Assembly: GCF_001039355.2 (NCBI RefSeq)
Contig: NW_019775475.1
Coordinates: forward strand, 193,519 to 230,055
Reading direction: 5' to 3'
Source of the DNA: Lingula anatina
Taxonomy: Eukaryota > Brachiopoda > Lingulata > Lingulida > Lingulidae
DNA: 36,537 bases
Every line of letters starts with the position of its first letter. Position 1 is the stretch's first letter. Positions 24,137 to 36,100 of this stretch are shown one piece after another. Below the pieces are notes generated by a model. The model saw nothing but the letters and a program-made list of their open reading frames with translations, searched no databases and was not told the origin of the DNA. Position numbers and translations under genes: made by a program.

Positions 24137-27100
24137 TGTGCGCACGTGCACGCGCACGAGCACAAGTGTGTGCATGTGCAAATGTGTTGAGGGGAAAACT
24201 GATTTCTGGAGAGAAAGGAATTCCAAATGTGCCTCAATTTTTTCATCTTTTTCTGGGGGAAAACTGGACTAGTCTTGCTTCTATAGGGACTTTGTTGATT
24301 ATGGATTAATAACTATAAAAGCTTTTTTGCTCATTTCTCTGGAGAAATTACTGTGTAATGAAGGACAAAACCTAATTTTAGAATGTAAAATGAAAGCCTG
24401 CCAGGAAAAAGAATAACTCCTTCCTAGCATAAAAATCACAACTGCATGAAACTGGGTAAGTAGTTAAAATTGTTTAACACCAAAAAACATTTAAACTCCA
24501 ATTAAAAAATCAAATATATACCCGTAGAGAACTAGTAACTTATAAATGTCTATACATTTTCTCCAAGGCAAATTTCAAGTAATGTTAATTGGATGCAATA
24601 ATACTTCTCTTTTGTGGAAAGGGTGTCTTAAAAGAACTTTAAACATAAAAATAGTGAAGAAAAACCATTTCCAGTTAAAAAAAAAACAGGTGTTATCCTG
24701 ATCAATAACTTTCAATTGAAAGTTCCATTGATTTAGGTGATAAAATATGGTCTTGAAAGGAAGTTACCCGATTTTACTGACAGTTTAGAATTTTACTTTT
24801 GTTTTAGTGAAACAAATACACTTACGAATGCATTTTATTAGACTTTTACATAAAAGAAAATGTCTTAAAATTATTTGGAGGACAAGTACAGTACATGTAG
24901 CAGCTATAGATTATTTATGAATATTTCTTCACATTATACATGTATTGACTGAAAAGTGTACCATTTATGTGATTTCAGTTAAATTTTTGTATAAAAGAAA
25001 AACTGAATCATATTTTCAAACTCTCTTTTTTCTTTTCTTTTTACAGGTCCTCTAATAACTCAAAAATAAGTTAAAATGGAATACAAAAACATTTTCTTCA
25101 TAATTCTGGGATGCCTCTGTGCCTCATTACCCACAATTCATGGGGCCAAGACAGGACGCATCCTAATGCTGCCTCTACAAACTCAGACTCACTTAGCCAT
25201 CTTTAAATCCGTAGCACAGGAATTAGCCCAAAGAGGCCACAAGGTGACTGTAGTGTTTAGCTCAGCTAAAGAAGTCCCAGATGGCTTTAACAAGACTGGC
25301 ATGAGCATCATGAAGTACACATCGTCTGCTCCTCACCTTAAGTGGGAGTCGGAGGAATTCCAGAACCATCTGACATTTGCCTGCATCTACAATCCCAACG
25401 AGATGTGGAAAACTATGGATAAGCTAACAGCTCTGTATGTGGACGAGGGTGAAGCCATGCTGAATGACCAAACATTCAGCGACAACATCTTAAAGCAAAA
25501 ATTTGACCTTGCGATAGTATCGGGAGATATGGCTGCCAGGTTTCTTTATATCCTGCCATATCGTCTTAATATTCCCTACGTCTCCCTGGCTTCTGTTGTT
25601 GATCCATATGTAGCTGGGTTACCAGTGCTGCCATCTTTTGTCCCTAATGTTTGGACCAGTCACACAGAGGAGATGAACTTTCAGCAACGTCTGTCGAACA
25701 CCCTAGACGACATTCTTCTTAGTTTCACACACCCGCCAGCTCTCAAGGACACGCTGGTCCACAAACACGCCGTCATGAAACCATTTGTGACACTGCGAAA
25801 ACTGGCCATTGACTCCCAAGCATGGCTCATCAATACAGACTATCTCGTAGATTACCACCTTCCCAGCATGCCCAACACCATCTATGTGGGGGGTCTTACT
25901 ACAAGACAGCCCAGAACCATCAGCCCGCCAGCCCTTAAGAAGTATTTGGATGATTCTACAGAAGGTGTAATCATTGTTTCGTTTGGTGCTGTTGCCAGTT
26001 ACCTACCGCCCCTGGTGTCTGAGAAATTGGTAAATGCTTTAAAAGATATGAGGCCACTTAAGGTGTTGTGGGGATTTGGTGGGAAACCCTCAGAGGTCCC
26101 CTTGCCAAAGAATATCAAGATTGAGAAATGGCTCCCACTGAATGACGTCCTAGCTCATCCGAATGTTAAACTCTTTGTTACTAACTGCGGAGCTAATGCG
26201 CAGTTCGAGTCTGTGTATCATGGCGTCCCAATGTTAAATCTACCAATCACCAATGAGCAGCATTACAACGCGGCACGCTCTCAGTACAAAGGTCTGAGCA
26301 TCACCATTGATCTCCATCATTTCAAAACAGAGGATCTCACTGCTGCCATGAAACGTGTGATAAAAGAGCCAAAGTTTAAAGACAACGTCAAGATGGCCGG
26401 CACGATATTCAAAGCGAGGCATGACAGGCCCACTGAGAGGGCCGCAGAGCTGACAGAACTAGTTATTCAGTTTGGAGGCAAGCACCTGCGTTCAAACTTG
26501 ATGGAAATGTCAGCTTATGAATACTACATGGTGGATGTGGTGCTTGTGCTCATTTTTGTTAGCATCATATGCGCTTTCTTGCTCAAGTGGCTCACTGGTG
26601 TATTCTACATATTCCTTTGCTCTTTTCTAGCTTCTCATGACAAAAAGTCTAAATCAGATTAGGGTTCTTTCAAGTGGCTGCTACAAGTGTTTCTTCATTT
26701 AATTATTCCTTTGATACACGCTATTTATACTCGAAGATTTCTGCTTAAAAAGTCCCAGCAGTTTAGATAGCCTACAAAAGGAATACTTACAACAAACAGA
26801 AACAAGTTCCTATATAAGTAACTGGTATAGGTAAAAACCAGAGGCATAACCAATAAAACTTGTAAATATCCATTAGCAGTAATGTCTCTTGTACAGCTGA
26901 TAAATAAATTACAAGGCTCTTAGTTCAGCTTCATGCTTGTAAGTATACAGAACCTGTAATATCATACAATATGGCAGAAAGGTGCAATTTTGTTCAATCA
27001 AAGCTAACCAGTGGTGCTTGAAATTGCACTTTTTTTCAGAGGAATCACTGTTAAAGGTCATTTTGTATGTATTATCTGCATGCACCAGAACTGCTGCTTT

Positions 27101-30100
27101 CAAGAGGATTTATGTAAAATGTTATATATAAATAAGCAAAATAGTAATTACAATCTTTTCAATGGGAGAAAATTGTGAATTTTACAGATTCTGTATTTAT
27201 TAAGCCATAATTTCTATACATTAAGACATAAAATTCTGTATCTGAAAATTTGATAATTTTTACCCATTGAAAACATCTGAGTCATTACAATACTTGGTGG
27301 CAAGGGAAGACAGGGGTGATGGACTGTCCTCTATACATGAGGTAATAAAATAAAAAAGAAACAAAAAGAAAGGAAAAAAAAAGAAGAAAATGGGGGGGGG
27401 GGGGGTTGGTAGAAGGAAAGATGAATGTTAAATGTTTATATAAAGAACAAATATGGTGGTATGTTTTTTATTGCTGAAATTTTCATTTTAATCAATGTGA
27501 ATAAATGTTTTAGCAACTTGCTTGAAACAAAAATGGGCTGCATTTGCTTATTTATGAAACACTAGAAGAATTACAAAATTAAATAGAAAATATTAAGCAG
27601 TTTTTTGGCGAAATTGTACATGAGAACGAAGAGAAAATAACTTCTAAAATTAGACTCATAATATGGCCAAACAACAATAATAAACCTTATGCTGCATGAT
27701 CAAATTTGCAAATTAAATGGAATAATTCTGCTTGACCTTTCAGGGACAAATACCATCAAAATGAATATCAATCAACTTCAACATGGATAGACTAAGTCCT
27801 TCAGCAGTAAATCCAATTAATAATGGATATAATTGGCACAGTACAAAATTAAATTAAAAATATTATTGTTACAAATTGTCAGTGGTCATATGTATGTAGA
27901 ATATTTTTATTTATTTGAATAAGTTTTAACCAAGAATGCCCATACAAAACCTCCTGATCTTTTAGGGATATATTGAGCATGTATTCAATATATAGCTGAA
28001 TCCATTATATGGTATTTACTCTATGTTTTTTTTTAATGAGATCAACTATTCTTGTCTCAAAGGCAATGCCATGTTTAATCCTTTATATGTAATGTATTTA
28101 CCACTGTAACAGAACTGTAACAGAACTGTGCCATGAGTTTTAGTGCCTTAGAAGTGGGCTTCATTGAGTTGACAAAACATCTACTTTAAAGTGCTAGTTT
28201 TTTTTCTCATCCTATGATCTAAACCTTTTATATGTGAACAAACACACACAAACACATCCTTCACTCGAATAACACTTCTGCTGTGCAAAAATATATATCA
28301 ATCATTTGAAGGCATCCTAAGTTGCCTTGAAGGTGTGCATCAGCAGCTTTTTCTAGCTAAAAACACACCAGTTCTACTCAAATTTACTGTACCACTTCAC
28401 AGTAATGAGCCTAGATTAGGTTCAATCATCTTGACATCAATATTCAAAGACTTTCCCTTAGGGGCAATTTGTCAGAATCATATATTTCTTCTATTATTGG
28501 GGATATTGATTAGTTTATACGAGATCCATCAAATCAAAATGCAGCTCATTATTTTTTCAATATTAAGAACAGAATATCACTGAATTTTAGTGGTAAAATA
28601 GATCATCACTGAATTTTTGCATTAAATTTTATTCCCTGGGAAACTTATTAACTTCATATGGGATGCATGAAATAGGAATAAATACAGCACATTACCATTA
28701 TTAGAAGGAAAAGAATATCACCCAATTTTTGTGCACAAACAATTTTCACTGAAATCAATATAGCAGCACTCACCTTGTTTTTCTCAAAGGACTGTGACAG
28801 CCGTTTGTGAGCACTCCTCTCCTTGGCCAGGGCACTTCTCAGGCTGCTGCTCTCACCTGGAAAACAAAAGTGAAAATATAAATTAATGCATTTTGACGTA
28901 TCCCATCCATGATTTTTACTCAAATTCAGCTTTTAATATCAACAAAATTTTCTACCTCCTTCTTGTATCTTTGCTCAATGTCTCCTTGTACTTGGATTCT
29001 TTATTTTATGTTGATCTTTCTCCTACTCTAATCATTGCTTTACTGGTCTCTGCACTTGCAAGGTTTCTTCATTGCATACTGTTTCTAATGAAATGATTAA
29101 GTTCTACATGATTGCCAGTAACTTACACTGGCATGTCTTCGTATACATTTTAAAAGGAAATAATGACAACAGCTACTTTCACTTGAGAGGTTTTATAATA
29201 TTCAGAGTCTAAATTAGGAAAGACAGCTAGCTTCAATGCAGGATATGCAGAGTGATGTGCAGAGTGAATAAATATCATGACTTTAAAATTGGCACATTTT
29301 CAAAAATGGATATATTATATATTCAACCCAACCTTAAATCATGACTAAGATGAAAAAATATCCATGATATCAAACATTTTTATACCCATATGCTTTTTTA
29401 TTTCTTCCATTTTTCTGTGAATGGAATGCCATGTCAATCAAGGTATCAAATGTTACAATATTATAACAGGAATATAAACAGATACTAAATAAGAAAACCC
29501 ACTTATTGTAATAACTATAAAGTCAATACATATCATGATAATTGACCAAAGCTATCGAATATAAAATCTAGCTCGCTAACTAAAAATAATTCTTAATCAA
29601 TCTGTTTACAGTCAAAGATAATTACATCCTAGACTATAAATAAAATCCTAAAAATAAAGGGAGAGGACCTATTTGGCCCAACCGTGACTCTGACTCCCCC
29701 ATCTCTATCCTTGGTCAATGAAAGTCCCATATATTCAACCCACAACACCAATCACCAAAACAAACATTCCTGCCTGATGGAAATCCCATATATATTTGAC
29801 CCAATCCATTATTATCTGTCACGTGCTTCAAGTTGACCCTAAACTTGTTCAATCTGGTTATCACTGCCAGAGGTCTGATAACTAGAGCACGTGATAATAT
29901 CGTAACAGGTACAGTGTCAGCAACATCTATCTCTAAGGACAGCAGCGACAGTCTGTGGATGTCAAGGCACAGGCACACATACATGTATATATAGCAGGGC
30001 AGGTAAGGACTTGTTATGCTTGGGGCTAGTTTTTGATTTAAGGGGAACTTAATTCTGACTCCAATTGAAAAAAAAAAAAAAAAAACTAGATGGAGGTGGG

Positions 30101-33100
30101 TATTGTGACTTACAAATCACTGGGTGCACCAGAGAGTTAGAGAGCACTGATTTTAAATTAGTGGATTATTTCATAAAATTGAGTCACAGACACCAAAAAT
30201 GTTTCAACTTTGTGTAAGTAACATGATAATATAAACACAGACTGGACACATCAGTGTCTTTATCTAGTACAGTAATTAAATAAAACTTTTTTTTTTTGGT
30301 AAGCTGAGTCACTGTACAGCCGTGGAGGTGATCTTCTCATGCACTTTTATAAAAACAATGTCACAATTTATGTTTATATTTGGGTGCACGGAAGGTCTGC
30401 CTTCCAGTGTTTCTCAGTGTCAGACAGAAATCAGACACTGACAAAATTATATTATTATAGTTATGTATTTCACTTGTCTGCATATTATATATTCCACTAA
30501 AAATTCAATTAAGTCAACAGTAACATCGCCAATCTCCCTAACAAATTTAAGACATTATCTGCATGGATGTTCCTTTAAATCATCACTTCCTAGACTGTTA
30601 CTCACCCTCATCGGGGGGGGGGGGGGGCAGAAATGATTGTCTACTTGAGCAACAATGGGATTTGACTCAAGTGCATGATTGTAGGGCTTGACCTAAATAC
30701 AGGGCACAACTTTATGTCCTTAGCAGGTGACTAAACTTCTCAAAATAATAAAAAAGGTTTATAATAAGTATTTAGTACACTGAGACCATACCAAGACAGA
30801 TACAAAGAATAACTTAAAATAAGTAACTCTTACAGTAACTGATTTTTTTTCACTCAATATTATATTGAAGGTGTTGTTTACCTCCAATATTTCAATGCCT
30901 ATCAAGAACATCAGTACTTTGATTGGGAATTTTTCAAGACACATTTAATTCATTTTGCAAATGTGTTCAGTTACTTGCCAGTCTGTTTCTGCTATGAGCC
31001 ATTAATTTCTACTACCATGGTGGCAGGAGGGTCACAGTAGTAAAAATAGTGTCAGACAGTGAGAATGTCTTCTATCTAGAGTTGACGCCACAGATATCAA
31101 ACCAATCAGATTAAAGAGTCTGTACTCAGTAAATGACCATTTTTCCCATACCATAATATCTGAGGAGATATATACTAGTATTATATAGGGCTGACATCAC
31201 TCCCACACCAGAACAAATACAAAAATATATATATCTACTTCATTAAACCTTTGGTCAATGAAATGGAAGATGAAAACTCACAGGTTACAAAATGTATAAA
31301 CAAAAGTTACTGTTACAGTTCAAATAATGATATTTGACAAAGTTATGCATGAAAATATGAATTGCTGTAAGTTTATTTGTCATGTGGATTTTAATGTATT
31401 AGTCAACAGATAATTTTTGTTTCCAAAAGTAAATAAATAAATAAATATTAAATGGGTAAATGATTGAATTATCTCCTTTAATGCATGCTCATATCACTGA
31501 CAATACAGTGCTTCTCGAAGCATTACTTGTCCAATTAAGAAGGAACAGAATTTTATTCAATTATGTGATTTAATTAACTCATCAAGCCATTCAACTATTT
31601 TCCAGTGTCTCAAACTAACCATAAAACCAATACTTCAGATGAATTCCATGGAGACCACAGCTTTAATAAGACTTTTGCTGGGTCTTGTACTGATAGCCAT
31701 GACGGCAATCCCATCATGCTCTGCACAGTGTCATTATGACTGGCCGGAATATTTCAAGAACCTGACGACATGTCCCCGGAAAAACCCTATAGAAAATGGC
31801 ACTGCTGACTACCACATAAAATGCAACTTTCACGGGCCCGAGAATGTGACCTTGAGGTGGTACAGGCGCATGCCATTTGACCCAGACGGATATAACGATA
31901 CACTCATCTCACCAGGGGACAACACCTCACATATTCAGACATTCCAAGATGGCCGTCTCATCATTCGCAACGCCGAACTTGCAGATTCTGGGGATTATGT
32001 GTGTAAGACAGCAGACCTGGTAAATGAGGCACTGGCGGTTGTGAAAGTGTTCGTCATGCCGGACTATATTTTAGAAAGCATCATTATTGGCACCACTTTA
32101 GCCGTGTGTATGGCAATATGGCTGACGTGTACCCTCACCCACCATGTTAAACAGCAGAAACAGTTTAAAAAGCTGAAGGCTTTAACTGAGAATGTGAGAT
32201 AGCATTTTGATTTGCTGTGCTCACAATCAGGAATAGGCCAATAACTGGGATGATATTGTCAGACTTTCAGTTTTAGACAAAATGAACTTTATATTCCTAT
32301 CACAATGGTGAAGAGAAAACTGAAATCCTTGTGATAACTCAACCTCATAATAGGACCATTGCCCACAAGTTTTTCACGAATAGTCTGCCTACTGCAACTC
32401 TCTCTCATATATATCTCCAGCAATAACCATAAAACATGATGGAATCCACTCAGGAATGCATATTTTTATCAATGACTAGTATTAAAATTTAAATGTGATT
32501 GATTCATATAAACAGACAACAGTTACCAAATATAGTATTGCATCAATATGAAAATGCACTGTGGGGTTCCAGCCAAATCTCTGAGACTAAGACCTGGTTC
32601 CCATACCAAGATCGATCTAGCAAGATCTACCCATCTCCGAGAGCTTTCTCACCAAATTGCTTTCAGCTTATGAAGCTCTGATGTCTGGCCTGCCTACTGA
32701 TGCTGTTAGGGGGTAATTAACTATTGTTTAGCAGTTTCAGTAGGTGTGCCAGATATATAATCCACTTAAGCTACAAGCAATTTAGTGAGAAACCCCGTGG
32801 AGATGGGTCGATCTTGTTGGATTGATCTAGGTATGGGAATGGGGTCTAAGATTAAAAAGAAAGAATACATGAACACAGTAAAATACCGTGAGATAAGGTA
32901 CAATGACAGCAGGCACCAATTTGCTTCAACTTTAATATCATGGATAATACACTGTGGGACCTCAGTAAACTGTGACACAATGAAGATCCCATAGTTATTA
33001 AACTTTCATGTGCCTTTTAATGCTTTTATATGACCTAATATATATTGTGAAGTTTTTAAACACATAAAAAAATTCATATTACATACCTTTTACCTTGCTT

Positions 33101-36100
33101 ATGGTCTCATCTTTCTTCTTAATGCTAAAGAAAAAATTAATACATTTTCTTTCATATACTTTAAATAAATAAATTCTATAATTCATCATAAAATAACCAA
33201 ACACTTGCATCATGTAATTCTAGATCTTCCTGATAAAAGCAAAAGCCAGAAAGACCCCCCACCCCCACCCCCTCTTTCCAGAAACTGTTACTCTCAATAT
33301 AACAGCTCAAGAATTCTTGGATAAATTTTCTTTGTCATATCTTAGTAAAAAACCTGTGCAATATGCCATATCTCTAGATCTGCTTACCTTGATTCCAAAA
33401 TCTGGATTTTCTTATTGGTGTTTTTTTGGACTCCCTCAGCTGTCTCTTTCTGTTGTTTCATCAACTCTTCGTTTGCTTGGGAGAACTGCCTACATGTAAC
33501 CTAGACAATGAGAATAATGATTATATTTTATTTCCAATGAAAAGTTAAGTGTTTCAGTAACTTCAGATAAAAAAATTGTTTAAATTACAAATGAGTTAAA
33601 AAGGCATAAAATATTTTTGAGAACTACATTAAAATTCAAAATCAAAGAAAACATCATTTCCTGAAAAAAATGTTTTACATACTAGACTATATGCTTAACC
33701 CATTAATTTTCCATCAATTCTGAAACCCAGCCTTGTCCTTTCTGTAAAAAGCTTTTAATGAATTACTTCATCAGATTCTGCAATGTTTTTTTTTTCACTG
33801 AAGACTCATCAGCTGCTTGTTAATAGGCCCTTTTGATATTAAATACTAGAATGAACAGAGCAGTATCAAATTATTTTGCTGTCATCAACTCTTTCACAAT
33901 GTATTACCTCAGCAGCTGTTAATTTGTCTCGCAGATTCTGAACTTCTTTCTCCAGTTTTGCTTTACTTTTCTCCAGCCGTGTCCTAGCCTACAATGATTT
34001 AAAAAAAAATATTGCTAAATGAGTGCCTTTTTAAAAATGTCAACTCATTATATATATATATATATATACTTGCTTTAAGGACTAACATTATAGAGATATT
34101 TTAGCTGTACTAGTAATTAACTCTGCATTATCACAGTGGCATTATTCACTCACATCTTTCAGGGGATAACAATAACACAGTCACAGTAACAATATCCACT
34201 TGTTTTTTTTTGTTTGTTTGTTTGTTTGTTTGTTTTTGTTTAACATTATTACTTTACAGTGACAATAACAATAGCCACTAGCTTCTTTCAGTGGTTAATA
34301 TTACAGTATGTACCCGTGGTAAGGACGACAATATCCACTTACATCTTTTACAGTTTGAAAGTTATATTATCACAGCGACAAAATCATTATTCATTTTTTG
34401 CAAGGTTTATGTTACCACAATACAACACCAAAACCCACTTAATACTTTCAGAGGTTTACATTATTAATAACAATATGACAAACAAAACCCACTTACTTCT
34501 AACGGAGGTTTACTTTATCACAATACCATACCAAAACCCACTTCATAATACCTCCAAAAGTTTGAATTATTACAATATACCATACCAAAACCCACTTACT
34601 TCTTTCCAAGGTTTACGTTATCACAATACCATGCCAAAACCCACTTTATAATACCTCCAAAAGTTTGAATTATCCCAATATACAATACCACAACCCACTT
34701 ACCTCTTTCAGTGGCTCCAGTTCCTGTAATGAAGTCATCAGTCTGGCTTCCAGGCTGCCACAGTCTCTGGAAACCAAAATATATAATAATATAAAATGAT
34801 TTTTGTTTTCAAACTTGCCATGTTCAATTCCTCTAACAGTTTTAAATCATACATAGTTATTATCATAATACTCCATATTTCACAGTCTCCATAAAATCCA
34901 CAAACAGTTAGGTTCTATTCCATTAAATTTCTATAGATATGATTTTTAGTTGAATATGTTGGGATGGTTCAATCTGTATAGATCCATGGTATATCTAATG
35001 GAATGTGGTATAATACATTTCATTCTCTCTAATTAAATGATTTATTGACTGTACAACTGCACGGCTACTGACTGAACGTAAATGGATCAATATATTGCAT
35101 AATAGACACCAAAGCTTCAATCAAAAATCATAAAGACAAGAATGGAACAGAGCGATGATAGTGATGATGATGATGAAAATTGTAAAGTGCACACACCTAT
35201 GGGACCTGTCTTCAATCCTCCACCTAAAAAAAAAAAATCCTCCAATACCTACCTTTGATATGTCTCCAGTAACTTGGAGACCTCTTCCAGCTTTCTGCCC
35301 TGAGCCTCATATTGTGCGGCAGGAGTCAAGGTCATATAGAAGTGCCAGATTTATGGTAATTATTCACTAATTTCAAATACCCTCAAGATGACTTTACTAA
35401 AGTATACCACATGCTATCATTTCCTATTCTAAAATCCTATACTTATATTGATTTGACATACTACACCTCACTACTCTTTGCATCTAGTTAAACATCTCCC
35501 TTTATCTTTTCAGATCATTTAGGATGACTGTGGCCACTGTAGCTAAATAAAGAATACGTGTGAACAAAGATAATAGATAAAATGTTCCTACTGTTCCCTT
35601 AAAGCCACCATATTTTTGTACAAGTAGAACTATTCCAAAAACTGCACTGTCATGAACTGTTCCAAGCTAAACACTACAAAGTTATGAAGTTTGTGGTTAT
35701 TTATAATTATTATATCTATCAATGAGAATATCTTTCTTTACACATTCTTAACAACCAGTGTTAAAAGATTATGTGCTGTATATAATAAGATCAAATAAAA
35801 TATAACAGAAAAAGGATATCTTGACACTTGGAACTGAACTTCTTGATCAGCAAACTGGAAAAGGAAATAATGTCAATAAACAATCTGAGATGAACTGTGC
35901 AAATGGTTGCTGTAATGGAACATTAAACACTAAAATAATTATTTTAGATTTAACTTTCCCACTGTCTATGAATTTTATCTTGATCATGTTAATCCTGATT
36001 CAGATTAGTAAGTGTAATTTTATAAGGTTCACCAGTAAGAGAGACTAGTGCTAAATAATAGTTACAAAATGTTAGAGTATGGGGCAATCACTAGGGGGAA

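Larger units (their letters stand above)
19959..25046. other. ICE1 intron 7, segment upstream of the glycosyltransferase gene
   Basis: Five kilobases with no open frame I can support. It must contain the promoter and noncoding first exon of the plus-strand glycosyltransferase gene, neither of which I can place. It holds several simple repeats and the N at 23792. Confidence 0.6.

Noticed and set aside
28335-28583. 82-residue plus-strand frame
   Set aside because: No domain, no start context and AT-rich intronic composition.
34259-34651. 130-residue open frame on the plus strand
   Set aside because: It is a by-product of the exon 3 donor tandem array; composition is repeat-driven and there is no start context or domain.
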